Both the position numbers and the translations under genes were made by a program. Shown one piece after another: positions 22,420-32,205 of a DNA stretch of 64,000 bases. Below the pieces are notes generated by a model. That model had not been told where the DNA came from. It saw nothing but the letters and a program-made list of their open reading frames with translations, and did not search any database. Every line of letters starts with the position of its first letter. Positions within the stretch are counted from its first letter, which is position 1. Source of the DNA: Mycobacterium senriense (GTDB taxonomy: Bacteria; Actinomycetota; Actinomycetes; Mycobacteriales; Mycobacteriaceae); assembly GCF_019668465.1 (NCBI RefSeq), contig NZ_AP024828.1, forward strand, positions 744,001 to 808,000. Direction: 5' to 3'.

Positions 22420-22848
22420 CTATTCGACGGTGATGCCCATCGACCGGGCGGTGCCGGCGATGATCTTGGCGGCTGCGTCGATGTCGTTGGCGTTCAGATC
22501 GGCCTTCTTGGTCTCGGCGATCTCCTTGACCTGGTCCCAGCTGACCTTGGCGACCTTGGTCTTGTGCGGCTCGGCCGACCCCTTGCCCACGCCGGCGGCC
22601 TTGAGCAGCAGCTTGGCGGCGGGCGGGGTCTTGAGCGCGAAGGTGAAGCTGCGGTCCTCGTAGACCGTGATCTCCACCGGGATGACCTGGCCGCGCTGGT
22701 TCTCCGTGGCAGCGTTGTACGCCTTGCAGAACTCCATGATGTTGACACCATGCTGACCGAGCGCGGGCCCGACCGGCGGCGCCGGGTTGGCCTGCCCCGC
22801 CTGGATCTGAAGCTTGATCAGCCCGACGACTTTCTTCTTCGGAGCCAT
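22420..22848 (-). CDS. rplK: 50S ribosomal protein L11
   Basis: L11 (142 aa) binds the GTPase-associated centre of 23S rRNA. It is complete, with N-terminal [20 protein letters not shown], the Pro-rich [20 protein letters not shown], and the C-terminal RNA-binding domain ending [10 protein letters not shown]. It lies between nusG (46 bp upstream) and rplA. Confidence 0.98.
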   Translation of the reverse strand: MAPKKKVVGLIKLQIQAGQANPAPPVGPALGQHGVNIMEFCKAYNAATENQRGQVIPVEITVYEDRSFTFALKTPPAAKLLLKAAGVGKGSAEPHKTKVAKVSWDQVKEIAETKKADLNANDIDAAAKIIAGTARSMGITVE

Positions 22849-22894
22849 GAGATTGTGCTGTTCCTTCCTGGTTTACGCCCGGCGTATGTGCCGG

Positions 22895-24173
<1,279 letters not shown>

Positions 24174-24321
24174 CGCATGCTCCTTATGTTTGCTCGTACC
24201 CTCAAGAGCCGTCCCATCTGTGGCGGCACATACTTCCAGTGTCCACCATGGCACATCCCTCATCGTCCGCTTTCTCCGCAGGCCGTCCCGGCCTGCATCG
24301 TCGGCGGACGTTCGTCTTCAG

Positions 24322-24394
<73 letters not shown>

Positions 24395-24549
24395 TCGCGG
24401 TTGGCAGGCCAACCTGCGCTTACCTACCGGGGCCTACATGACACGCGCGCCCTCCGATTGCTCGACTCACGGAAAGCGCGCTAATGCTGGGAAAACCCCG
24501 ACGACCGAGTGTACTTGATCGCCCCTAAGCACGGGAAATCCAATACTGA

Positions 24550-25050
24550 TCACGCCGTTCTGACGACCTGGCCGGACTCTGGGTCCCAGCGCAGGTTCGC
24601 GGAGTTGTCGGCGTACTGGCCCATCAGCGTGGTGTAGCCCTCCATGACCACCTCACCGTGCTCGTTGGTGCAGATGTTCTTGGTGACGACGATGTCGGCG
24701 CCGAAGCGCTCGTCCACCGACTGGACGTCCATGCGGGCCCACAGCTTGTCGCCGGCCTTGATCGGCTTGGAGAACACGAACCGCTGGTCGACCTGGACGA
24801 TCACCAGCGTTTCCATGCCGATGTCGACGTGCCGGAAGAAGTCCAGCTGGACCAGCTTGGCGAAGATGGTCCCGTAGGTCAGCGGCGCGACGATCGCGTC
24901 GTGGCCGAGTTCGGCGGCGGCGTCTTCCTCGTAGTGGGCCGGGTGGCGGTTTTTGATGGCAAGCGCGAACTGGCGCAGTTGTTCCCGCCCCACAACGAAG
25001 TAGTCGGGGTAGCGCCAGATCATTCCCCTGATGTCTGTTTTGAGCGCCAT
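24550..25050 (-). CDS. hadC: (3R)-hydroxyacyl-ACP dehydratase subunit HadC
   Basis: Non-catalytic hotdog subunit (166 aa) of the FAS-II dehydratase HadBC, which acts late in meromycolate elongation. Features: DIRGMIWRYPDYFVVGREQL at the N-terminus, APLTYGTIFAKLVQLDFF in the central helix and the C-terminal VVTKNICTNEHGEVVMEGYT. The catalytic Asp/His of HadB are absent, as expected. ATG 25050 starts 3 nt after the hadB stop. It is 26% to 35% similar by eye to HadA, its paralogue. Confidence 0.96.
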   Translation of the reverse strand: MALKTDIRGMIWRYPDYFVVGREQLRQFALAIKNRHPAHYEEDAAAELGHDAIVAPLTYGTIFAKLVQLDFFRHVDIGMETLVIVQVDQRFVFSKPIKAGDKLWARMDVQSVDERFGADIVVTKNICTNEHGEVVMEGYTTLMGQYADNSANLRWDPESGQVVRTA

Positions 25051-25053
25051 CGG

Positions 25054-25482
25054 CTATGCGAGTACTGCGGACGCGATGGCCCTGCCGAAGATCTTCTTGC
25101 CGCCGGTGGTGGCCGTGAGCGCGATGGTCACGGACTTGGTCTCGGGATCGGCGGACTTGACCCGGCCGTTGAAGACCAGTTCGGCGCCTTTCCCGTCGTT
25201 GGGTACCGGCACCACGGCGGTGAACCGCACGTTGTACTCGGTCACGGCACCCGGGTCGCCGATCCACGCGGTGACATAGCCGCCGCCGATGCCCATGGTC
25301 AGCATGCCGTGCGCGATCGCGGTGTCCAGGCCGACGACCTTGGCCATCTCGTCGTCCCAGTGGATGGGATTCAAGTCGCCAGAGACGCCCGCGTAATTCA
25401 CCAGATCCTGTCGGGTCAGCGGGTAGATCTTCTCCGGAAGTAGGTCACCCACCTGCACGGAGCTGAACTCACGCAGTGGCAT
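25054..25482 (-). CDS. hadB: (3R)-hydroxyacyl-ACP dehydratase catalytic subunit HadB
   Basis: Catalytic hotdog subunit (142 aa) shared by the HadAB and HadBC dehydratases of FAS-II. The active-site Asp36 and His41 are both present in SGDLNPIHWDD. ATG 25482 lies inside the hadA 3' end (14-bp overlap), so hadA and hadB are probably translationally coupled. A longer upstream frame, to 25626, only overlaps hadA and is rejected. Length equals that of M. tuberculosis HadB. Confidence 0.97.
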   Translation of the reverse strand: MPLREFSSVQVGDLLPEKIYPLTRQDLVNYAGVSGDLNPIHWDDEMAKVVGLDTAIAHGMLTMGIGGGYVTAWIGDPGAVTEYNVRFTAVVPVPNDGKGAELVFNGRVKSADPETKSVTIALTATTGGKKIFGRAIASAVLA

Positions 25483-25948
25483 CAGTAAATCCCTCTTCTC
25501 CATCCTCGCCCGCACGGCCCGCCAGGGTCGTGTAGGTCTCTTGCACGACGTCACCGGCGTCGTTGGTGATGACATTCTTGGTGACGATGATCTGGGTGCC
25601 GTGCGACACGCGCATCGAGTCCACATAGACGTCGCAGTACAGCTTGTCCCCGGCCTTGAGCGGGGCGAAGTACTTCAGCACCTGGTCGACCTGGACGATC
25701 TGCGCGTCCTGGACGGCGACGTTGGCGTATTTGAAGAAGGCCGTCTGTGCCTGGTAACCGAACACGCAGACAAACGTCAACGGGGCGAGCAGCCCCTTGT
25801 AGCCGAGTTCGGCCGCCGCCTCTTCCTCGAAGAACGAGCCGTCGTCGTTCTGCACGGCCGTCGCGTATTCGCGGATCTTCTCCCGCTCCACCTCGTAGTG
25901 ATCGGGGTAGCGGTAGTGCATCCCGACGATGCTTTCGGTTAACGGCAC
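25469..25948 (-). CDS. hadA: (3R)-hydroxyacyl-ACP dehydratase subunit HadA
   Basis: Substrate-binding hotdog subunit (159 aa) of HadAB. It has SIVGMHYRYPDHYEVEREKI at the N-terminus, the central helix LLAPLTFVCVFGYQAQTAFF and VVTKNVITNDAG-type C-terminal strands. Cys61, the residue modified by activated thiacetazone/isoxyl in M. tuberculosis, is conserved. The GTG start at 25948 gives the family length; the Shine-Dalgarno is weak. It begins 49 bp after rpmG2, making an rpmG2-hadABC transcription unit likely. Confidence 0.96.
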   Translation of the reverse strand: MPLTESIVGMHYRYPDHYEVEREKIREYATAVQNDDGSFFEEEAAAELGYKGLLAPLTFVCVFGYQAQTAFFKYANVAVQDAQIVQVDQVLKYFAPLKAGDKLYCDVYVDSMRVSHGTQIIVTKNVITNDAGDVVQETYTTLAGRAGEDGEEGFTDATA

Positions 25949-25997
25949 GGTTCTTAAACTACCTAGTCAATCGGAGTAAACGCCCCGCGGGTGACCG

Positions 25998-26165
25998 CTA
26001 GCGTGTCTCCCGATGCGCCTGGTGCTTACCGCAGTTGGGGCAGAACTTCTTCAGCTCCAGTCGGTCCGGATCGTTCCGGCGGTTTTTCTTGGTGATGTAG
26101 TTGCGGTGCTTGCACACCTCGCATGCCAAGGTGATCTTCGGCCGTACGTCGGTACTGGACGCCAT
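25998..26165 (-). CDS. rpmG2: 50S ribosomal protein L33 (zinc-binding form)
   Basis: 55-aa L33. It reads [20 protein letters not shown] and ends [12 protein letters not shown]. Both CxxC pairs (CEVC and CPNC) are intact, so this is the zinc-binding (C+) paralogue rather than the zinc-free form made on zinc starvation. ATG 26165 is preceded by a GA-rich ribosome site. It sits between tRNA-Met and hadA, as rpmG2 does in M. tuberculosis. Confidence 0.97.
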
Positions 26166-26211
26166 GACGGTTCTCTCTCGATTCCTTCAAAAAAACTGTG
26201 CTGTTGTGTTG

Positions 26212-26285
<74 letters not shown>

Positions 26286-26337
26286 TCTGGCCACCCCTTT
26301 TCGGGTCGGGGCCGCCACGCCTGCTCGGCGTCCGCCG

Positions 26338-26410
26338 AGCCCCCTAACGGAATCGAACCGTTGACCTTTTCCTTACCATGGAAACGCTCTACCGACTGAG
26401 CTAAGGGGGC
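26338..26410 (-). tRNA. thrT: tRNA-Thr (GGT)
   Basis: A 73-nt cloverleaf on the minus strand. The acceptor GCCCCCT pairs with AGGGGGC and the discriminator is T. The anticodon stem TTTCC/GGAAA encloses loop ATGGTAA, anticodon GGT. It lies 52 bp upstream of tRNA-Met in the same orientation, so the two are probably one transcript. Confidence 0.96.
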
Positions 26411-26489
26411 CGTTCACCCGCAGCGATATCCTCCGCGCGGGCCTAAAAGAGGGTACAGCCTGGCTCGCAGCGGAACCAAACCACGGGTA

Positions 26490-26699
26490 TCAGGGAGCTC
26501 CACCGCCGTTGCGGCGAGGTTGCCAGGCACCGAGATCACTGAATTCGTCGTAGGCGTCGTCCTGTTCGACGGGATCGCCCTCGTTGAGCAGGGTCCGTAA
26601 CGCGAGGTTGACGGCCTCGCGCGCATCGAGGAGATGGAAGCGCCGGATCGCCTCATCGACCAGATCGACGTCCAGCTCGATTTCGACCTTCTTCTTCAT
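26490..26699 (-). CDS. Ribbon-helix-helix (VapB-like) protein, orphan
   Basis: Small 69-aa protein. The N-terminal basic strand KKKVEIELDVDLVDEAIRRF and helix AREAVNLALRTLL fit the ribbon-helix-helix fold of VapB-type antitoxins (DUF2191-like). The acidic and Gly-rich C-terminus lacks a clear toxin-binding tail. No PIN-domain or other toxin gene is next to it: a tRNA lies downstream and the divergent hydrolase gene upstream. It may be an orphan regulator. A similar small gene (Rv0634A) occupies this place in M. tuberculosis, from memory. ATG 26699 is the only start giving this size. Confidence 0.75.
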   Translation of the reverse strand: MKKKVEIELDVDLVDEAIRRFHLLDAREAVNLALRTLLNEGDPVEQDDAYDEFSDLGAWQPRRNGGGAP

Positions 26700-26764
26700 G
26701 CGCCAACAGTACCCACCCGGTTCCGGCCGAACCGGGCCCGAAACGGCGGTGTCGCGCAGGGACC

Positions 26765-26770
26765 TAGTCT
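26765..26770 (+). promoter_or_regulatory. -10 box for leaderless glyoxalase II gene
   Basis: TAGTCT (TANNNT) lies exactly 6 nt before the GTG at 26777, so the +1 would be the first base of the start codon. No Shine-Dalgarno is present. Confidence 0.5.
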
Positions 26771-26776
26771 GGTCAC

Positions 26777-27490
26777 GTGCCCGAGGACCGGCTGTACTTT
26801 CGTCAATTGCTCTCCGGCCGCGACTTCGCCGCCGGCGACATGATCGCGACGCAGATGCGCAACTTCGCCTACCTGATCGGCGACCGGCAAACCGGTGACT
26901 GCGTGGTCGTCGACCCGGCCTACGCCGCAGGCGATCTGCTCGACGCGCTCGAGGCCGACGGCATGCACCTGTCCGGCGTGCTGGTGACCCACCACCATCC
27001 CGACCACGTGGGTGGATCGATGATGGGGTTCGCGCTGGCCGGCCTGGCCGAACTGCTGGAGCGGACACCGGTGCCGGTGCACGTCAACACCCATGAGGCG
27101 CTGTGGGTTTCGCGAGTCACCGGGATAGGCCTGGGCGATCTGACCTCCCACGAGAATCATGACAAGGTCAGCATCGGCGACATCGAGATCGAGTTGCTGC
27201 ACACCCCGGGCCACACGCCGGGCAGCCAGTGCTTTCTGCTCGACGGGCGGCTCGTCGCCGGTGACACGCTGTTCTTGGAGGGCTGCGGGCGCACCGATTT
27301 CCCCGGCGGGGACTCCGACGAGATGTACCGCAGCCTGCAGCGGCTCGCGACCCTGCCCGGTGACCCGACGGTTTTTCCGGGCCACTGGTATTCGGCGGAG
27401 CCCAGCGCCTCGCTCTCGGAGGTCAAGCGTTCCAACTACGTGTACCGGGCCTCGGACCTTGATCAATGGCGAATGCTGATGGGCGGCTGA
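26777..27490 (+). CDS. Glyoxalase II-like metallo-beta-lactamase-fold hydrolase
   Basis: Cytoplasmic MBL-fold thioester hydrolase, 237 aa, the length recalled for Rv0634c. Metal-binding motifs in order: THHHPDHVGG (near residue 73), HTPGHTPGSQ, GDTLF (bridging Asp) and FPGHWYS. Relatives hydrolyse S-acyl-thiols such as S-lactoylglutathione; in mycobacteria the thiol would be mycothiol or CoA. GTG 26777 is probably leaderless. Divergent from the RHH gene by 77 bp. Confidence 0.92.
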   Translation: MPEDRLYFRQLLSGRDFAAGDMIATQMRNFAYLIGDRQTGDCVVVDPAYAAGDLLDALEADGMHLSGVLVTHHHPDHVGGSMMGFALAGLAELLERTPVPVHVNTHEALWVSRVTGIGLGDLTSHENHDKVSIGDIEIELLHTPGHTPGSQCFLLDGRLVAGDTLFLEGCGRTDFPGGDSDEMYRSLQRLATLPGDPTVFPGHWYSAEPSASLSEVKRSNYVYRASDLDQWRMLMGG

Positions 27491-27560
27491 GCCCCCCGGG
27501 GATCGCTCGGTCACGGCCATCCGGCAACCGCCCCTGTGATATAAGCGGAGGGTGGATTCC

Positions 27561-28394
27561 ATGGGTTGGATCCAGGACAGCTGGCATGATGTCACGCACG
27601 TCGGGTCCAGCACCTGGATAGCGTGGGCAGCGTGGGCGGCAATCGTCCTGGCGATCGTCACGCTGATCTTCACCAACAGCCAGATCAACCGGAATCGCCG
27701 CGCGGCGGCCGAGCAGACGCGCCCCCAGGTCGCGATGTTCATGGAGCCTCATTCGGCCGACTGGCACGTGATCGAACTCGTCGTCCGGAACTTCGGCCGC
27801 ACCGCGGCCTACGACATCGGGTTCTCCTTCGAAAATCCGCCCACGGTGGCCGAATACGAGAATGCCACCGACGGCTACGCCGACGTCATCGAATTGCGGC
27901 TCCCCCGCGAGCTGCCGGTGCTGGCGCCCGGCCAGGAGTGGCGCATGGTGTGGGATTCCGCGCTCGACCGCGCCGAGATCGGCAGCGGCATCGAATCCCG
28001 CTTCACCGGCACCCTGACCTACTACGACCGGCCCGATCATTCGGGGGGCCGGCGGTTCTGGGAGCGGGAGCGTTCGCCGCTGCACACCGACGTCGTGCTG
28101 GACTGGGACGCCCTGCCGCCCGTCCAGCGCATCGAGTTGATGACCACCCATGACCTGGCGAAGCGGGAGAAGGAGAAACTGGAGCTGCTGCGCGGCCTGC
28201 TGACCTATTTCCACTACGCCAGCAAGGAAACCCGCCCCGAGGTGTTCCGCAGCGAGATCGAACGGATCAACGCCGCGGTCCGGGAAACTCAGGACAGATG
28301 GCGCACCCGCCAACTCGACGAACCCACCGATGTGAGCCTGCGCTGGAGTAACGCCGAAGACGACCTGGGCAAACACCACAGCCAGCCCGCCTGA
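27561..28394 (+). CDS. Membrane-anchored hypothetical protein
   Basis: 277-aa protein of unknown function. One transmembrane helix lies at about residues 18-38 (WIAWAAWAAIVLAIVTLIFT). A roughly 130-residue beta-rich domain follows (RPQVAMFMEP, IELVVRNFGRTAAYDIGFSF), then a charged helical C-terminus. ATG 27561 has GGAGGG 8 nt upstream; a GTG 9 nt earlier is possible. echA3 begins 16 bp later, so they are probably co-transcribed. It occupies the position of Rv0633c, which has similar length. Confidence 0.8.
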   Translation: MGWIQDSWHDVTHVGSSTWIAWAAWAAIVLAIVTLIFTNSQINRNRRAAAEQTRPQVAMFMEPHSADWHVIELVVRNFGRTAAYDIGFSFENPPTVAEYENATDGYADVIELRLPRELPVLAPGQEWRMVWDSALDRAEIGSGIESRFTGTLTYYDRPDHSGGRRFWERERSPLHTDVVLDWDALPPVQRIELMTTHDLAKREKEKLELLRGLLTYFHYASKETRPEVFRSEIERINAAVRETQDRWRTRQLDEPTDVSLRWSNAEDDLGKHHSQPA

Positions 28395-28410
28395 CGGCAA
28401 GGAGCAACCG

Positions 28411-29106
28411 ATGAGCGCCCCGGTCCACTACAGCATCAAGGACTCCATCGCCGTCATCAAGATGGACGACGGCAAGGTCAATGCGCTGGGCCCCACCATG
28501 CAGCAGGCCCTGAACGACGCGATCGACACGGCCGAGGCGGACAACGCCGGGGCGCTGGTGATCACCGGCAACGATCGGGTGTTCAGCGGGGGCTTCGACC
28601 TGAAGATCCTGACCTCCGGCGAGGTGCAGCCCGCGATCGACATGCTCCGCGGCGGGTTCGAGCTGGCGTATCGCCTGTTGTCCTTTCCCAAGCCGGTGGT
28701 GATGGCGTGCACCGGCCATGCCATCGCGATGGGGGCGTTCCTGTTGTCGGCGGGCGATCATCGGGTGGCCGCGCATGCCTACAACATCCAGGCCAACGAG
28801 GTCGCGATCGGCATGGTGATCCCGTATGCCGCGTTAGAGATCATGAAGCTGCGGTTGACGCCGTCGGCCTACCAGCAGGCCAGCGGGCTGGCCAAGACCT
28901 TCTTCGGTGAAACCGCGCTCGCCGCAGGCTTTATCGACGAGATCGTGCTGCCGGAGGTGGTGGTCGACCGCGCCGTAGAGGCCGCGCGGGAATTCGCCGG
29001 CCTGCACCAGCGCGCGCATGCCGCCACCAAGTTGCGCACCCGCGCCGACGGCCTGGCGGCCATCCGCGCCGGCATCGACGGGATCGAAGCCGAATTCGGG
29101 GTGTGA
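28411..29106 (+). CDS. echA3: Enoyl-CoA hydratase/isomerase family protein EchA3
   Basis: Crotonase-fold protein of 231 aa, shorter than typical hydratases (about 260). Oxyanion-hole segments are visible: NDRVFSGGFDLKIL and GHAIAMGAFLLSAGDHR. The usual catalytic Glu positions are not obvious: the second region reads NIQANEVAIGMVIPYAAL. The reaction is therefore uncertain (hydratase, isomerase or thioesterase-like). AAGGAG lies 7 nt before the ATG. It equals Rv0632c by position. In M. tuberculosis recC comes next; here about 6 kb of other genes intervene. Confidence 0.9.
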   Translation: MSAPVHYSIKDSIAVIKMDDGKVNALGPTMQQALNDAIDTAEADNAGALVITGNDRVFSGGFDLKILTSGEVQPAIDMLRGGFELAYRLLSFPKPVVMACTGHAIAMGAFLLSAGDHRVAAHAYNIQANEVAIGMVIPYAALEIMKLRLTPSAYQQASGLAKTFFGETALAAGFIDEIVLPEVVVDRAVEAAREFAGLHQRAHAATKLRTRADGLAAIRAGIDGIEAEFGV

Positions 29107-29165
29107 GCCACCCAGGGTGTCCGCGCGAGCGGGTTTCGCCGACCGCTGCCGGGGAAGTCACCGGA

Positions 29166-31619
29166 ATGGCCATAGATCGCATCGCGAACCCCTGGGGAAC
29201 CCGGACTCCCTATGAACCCGGCACGCGGTGGCCGGAACGAGTTGATACCTACCTGGTCGACGGGGTCACCGCCGAGTCGGTGGACCGTTGGGTGCAATCG
29301 GCTGCGGTGTTGCATTCCAACGGCGACGGTCTGGACATCGCCGTCAAGGACGGGCGGATCGTGGGGGTGCGCGGACGGGCCGTCGACCGGGTCAACCACG
29401 GGCGGCTTGATCCGAAGGATCTCTTCGGCTGGCAGGCCAACGCCTCGGCCGACCGGCTCACCACACCGATGGTCAGGATCCGCGGCGAGCTGAAGCCGTG
29501 CGACTGGGACACCGCGATGCAGCGGGTCGTGGACCACACCAAGGACTTACTCGACAGCTACGGCCCCAGCTCGATCGGCTTCTACACTTCCGGGCAGTTG
29601 TTCGCCGAGGCGTACTACACCCAGGGAGCCATCGCGCACGGGGCGATCGGCACGAATCACCTCGACGGGAACACCCGGCTGTGCACCGCGACGGCGGCCG
29701 AGGCGCTCAAGGAATCGTTCGGCAGCGATGGGCAACCGGGGTCCTACACCGACGTCGACCATGCCGACGTCATTGCGTTGTACGGGCACAACGTCGCCGA
29801 GACGCAGACCGTACTGTGGGCCCGGATGCTGGACCGACTGGCCGGCAACTCGCCGCCGGCGATCATCTGCGTCGACCCCCGGCTCACGCCGGTGGCCCGG
29901 CACGCCACCATCCACCTGGCGCCGCTGCCGGGCACCAACGTGGCGTTGATGAACGGCCTGCTGCACGAGATCATCGGACACGGCTGGATCGACCATGACT
30001 ACATCGACACGCACACAGTCGGTTTCGACGAACTGCGCGGTCGGGTCGAAGAGTTCCCGCCTGAGCGCGTGGCCGAGATCTGCGGTGTGGCGGCCGACGA
30101 CATCCGGCACGCGGCACGAGTGCTCGGCACGGCCAAGCGGTTGATGTCCACCGTGCTGCAAGGCTTCTATCAGTCCCACCAGGCCACCGCGGCGGCCGTG
30201 CAGGTCAACAACATTCACCTGGTACGCGGCATGCTGGGCAAGCCGGGCTGCGGGGTGCTGCAGATGAACGGGCAGCCGACCGCGCAGAACACCCGCGAGT
30301 GCGGCGCCGACGGGGACATGGCCGGCTTCCGCAACTGGTCCAACGATTCCCACGTCGCCGAGTTGGCGAAATTGTGGAACCTGGAGCCCCTGCAGATTCC
30401 GCACTACGGCCCGCCCACGCACGCCATGCAGATGTTCCGCTTCGCCGAGGAGGGGACCCTGCGGATGCTGTGGGTCACCGCCACCAATCCCGCGGTGTCG
30501 CTGCCGGAGCTGCCGCGGATCCGCGACATCCTGTCGCAACAACGGCTGTTCCTCATCGTGCAGGACATCTTCATGACCGAGACCGCCGCGCTGGCCGACG
30601 TGGTGTTACCCGCCGCGGCATGGGCAGAGAAAACCGGAACGTTCACCAACGCCGACCGCACCGTGCACCTGTCCGAAAAGGCCGTGGAGCCACCGGGTTC
30701 CGCGCGTCCGGATCTCGAAATCTTCCTGGACTACGCGCGCCGGATGGACTTCCGCGACAAGGACGGCCGGCCGTTTCCGCCCTGGACGGATCCGGAGTCG
30801 GCGTTCGAGGCCTGGAAGCAATGCACCGCGGGCCGGCCGTGCGACTACACGGGCCTGAGCTATGACAAGCTGCGCGGCGGCAGCGGCATTCAATGGCCGT
30901 GCAACACAGAGCATCCCGATGGCACCGAACGGCTCTATGCCGACGCGAAATTCTCGGCGGCACCGGACTACTGCGAGTCGTACGGCAAAGACCTGATCAC
31001 CGGCGCCCCATTGCAGCCCGACGAGTACCGCTCGATGAACCCCTCCGGCAAGGCCGTCCTCAAGGCGGCCCAATACGTGCCCCCGCACGAGCGGACCCGC
31101 CCCGAGTTCCCGTTCGCGCTGACCACCGGCCGCACCGTCTACCATTTCCATACCCGCACCAAAACCGCTCGGGCACCGCAACTTCAACGGGCCGCCCCCG
31201 ACGTGTGGGTAGAGGTGTCCGAACGCGACGCGCGCCGCTCGGGCATCGAGGAGGGCGATCTCGTCGAGGTGAGCACGCCGCGCGGCTGCGTCATCGGCGC
31301 CGCACGCATCTCCGGCATCCGCGACGGCGTGCTGTTCGTGCCCTTCCATTACGGCTACTGGGACACCGGCAGCGGGACTCATCATCGGGCCGGCAACGAA
31401 ATGACGCTCACCGATTGGGATCCGGCGTCCAAGCAGCCGACCTACAAGACGGCCGCCGCGCGACTGCGCAAGGTTCGGGCGGGGCAGCCCGGCCGAAACG
31501 GCGCCGGATACGCGCCGACCACCGCGGCGTCCGCTCCGGTCAACGGGTCGGTGCCCGCGACAGAGGGCGGCGCGTTGGCCGCCGTGACCGAAGTCGTCTC
31601 GACGGGGGGCCGGCCATGA
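29166..31619 (+). CDS. Molybdopterin oxidoreductase lacking the Fe-S ligands
   Basis: Molybdenum-bis(MGD) oxidoreductase, 817 aa, resembling assimilatory nitrate reductase/formate dehydrogenase alpha chains. It has the Mo-ligand Cys173 (NTRLCTATAAEAL), MGD-binding segments (VIALYGHNVAETQT, NPAVSLPELPRI) and the C-terminal MopB domain (FALTTGRTVYHFHTRT). The N-terminal [4Fe-4S] motif C-x2-C-x3-C is replaced by Ala47, His50 and Asp54 (SAAVLHSNGDGLD), and the fourth Cys position reads Asp82. It cannot bind a normal cluster there. ATG 29166 has GGGGAAG 8 nt upstream. No signal peptide. A small helical protein gene overlaps its stop (ATGA). Substrate unknown. Confidence 0.9.
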   Translation: MAIDRIANPWGTRTPYEPGTRWPERVDTYLVDGVTAESVDRWVQSAAVLHSNGDGLDIAVKDGRIVGVRGRAVDRVNHGRLDPKDLFGWQANASADRLTTPMVRIRGELKPCDWDTAMQRVVDHTKDLLDSYGPSSIGFYTSGQLFAEAYYTQGAIAHGAIGTNHLDGNTRLCTATAAEALKESFGSDGQPGSYTDVDHADVIALYGHNVAETQTVLWARMLDRLAGNSPPAIICVDPRLTPVARHATIHLAPLPGTNVALMNGLLHEIIGHGWIDHDYIDTHTVGFDELRGRVEEFPPERVAEICGVAADDIRHAARVLGTAKRLMSTVLQGFYQSHQATAAAVQVNNIHLVRGMLGKPGCGVLQMNGQPTAQNTRECGADGDMAGFRNWSNDSHVAELAKLWNLEPLQIPHYGPPTHAMQMFRFAEEGTLRMLWVTATNPAVSLPELPRIRDILSQQRLFLIVQDIFMTETAALADVVLPAAAWAEKTGTFTNADRTVHLSEKAVEPPGSARPDLEIFLDYARRMDFRDKDGRPFPPWTDPESAFEAWKQCTAGRPCDYTGLSYDKLRGGSGIQWPCNTEHPDGTERLYADAKFSAAPDYCESYGKDLITGAPLQPDEYRSMNPSGKAVLKAAQYVPPHERTRPEFPFALTTGRTVYHFHTRTKTARAPQLQRAAPDVWVEVSERDARRSGIEEGDLVEVSTPRGCVIGAARISGIRDGVLFVPFHYGYWDTGSGTHHRAGNEMTLTDWDPASKQPTYKTAAARLRKVRAGQPGRNGAGYAPTTAASAPVNGSVPATEGGALAAVTEVVSTGGRP

Positions 31620-32095
31620 AGCTGAAGTTGGCGATCCGCGAGCTGCACCGCTCCGAACGCAAGCTGGCGCACCAGTTCAACGTGGTGGCCGCGCGCCACC
31701 ACAGCGACCAGGACATCTATCACCTCGCCCGCGATATGGCCCGCTGGTCGCAGGAGCACGTCGGCGAGCTTGCGCGGCACGGCCGCCCCTATGGTCTGCG
31801 CCTGTCCGCCGACCCGCACACCGGCGTGATCACCGGTGTTATGCAGTCGCGGATGAGCGGGCTGCTGCGGCGCCGGCCCGAACCCGCCCTGGCGCTGCTC
31901 GCCGACCTGCGCCGGCTGCACCAGCTGTCGGCGGGCGTCTCGCTGGATTGGGAGCTGCTGGCCCAGGGCGCGCAGGCCGCCAAGGATTCCGAACTGCTGA
32001 GCCTGACGTCGCGCTGTCACCCCGAGACGTTGCGCCAGATGCGCTGGGCCAACGCGATGCTCAAAGAGCTTTCCCCGCAAGTCTTGATGAACTGA
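31616..32095 (+). CDS. Helical protein partner of the molybdoenzyme
   Basis: 159-aa, largely helical soluble protein with no recognised family. Its ATG overlaps the oxidoreductase stop by 4 bp (ATGA), so the two are translationally coupled. Residues 5-50 are rich in His, Glu and Asp (ELHRSERKLAHQFNVVAARH, YHLARDMARWSQEHVGEL), compatible with a ferritin-like or other metal- or haem-binding four-helix bundle. That is inference. It could be an electron-transfer or maturation partner replacing the lost Fe-S path. A hairpin terminator follows. Confidence 0.75.
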   Translation: MKLKLAIRELHRSERKLAHQFNVVAARHHSDQDIYHLARDMARWSQEHVGELARHGRPYGLRLSADPHTGVITGVMQSRMSGLLRRRPEPALALLADLRRLHQLSAGVSLDWELLAQGAQAAKDSELLSLTSRCHPETLRQMRWANAMLKELSPQVLMN

Positions 32096-32101
32096 AACGG
32101 C

Positions 32102-32136
32102 GAACGCGGTGGCCGCCGCCGGCCGCCACCGCGTTC
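32102..32136 (+). terminator. Terminator after molybdoenzyme operon
   Basis: Perfect 12-bp stem (32102-32113 with 32125-32136) and 11-nt loop, beginning 6 nt after the stop of the helical protein gene. No U-tract. It lies between convergent genes and may also serve cynS. Confidence 0.65.
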
Positions 32137-32205
32137 CCGTCGCCTCCTCGAACGCCAGTCTGGCACGCGCGCGCCGTGCCGTCACGCCACTCGGGCGGCC
32201 TCGTG

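Noticed and set aside
26700..27068. Longer N-terminus for the RHH protein
   Set aside because: Would run antisense through the hydrolase gene; the protein start MKKKVEIEL fits the fold.
32102..32136. Small RNA gene between the helical protein and cynS
   Set aside because: The hairpin is better explained as a terminator directly after a stop codon.
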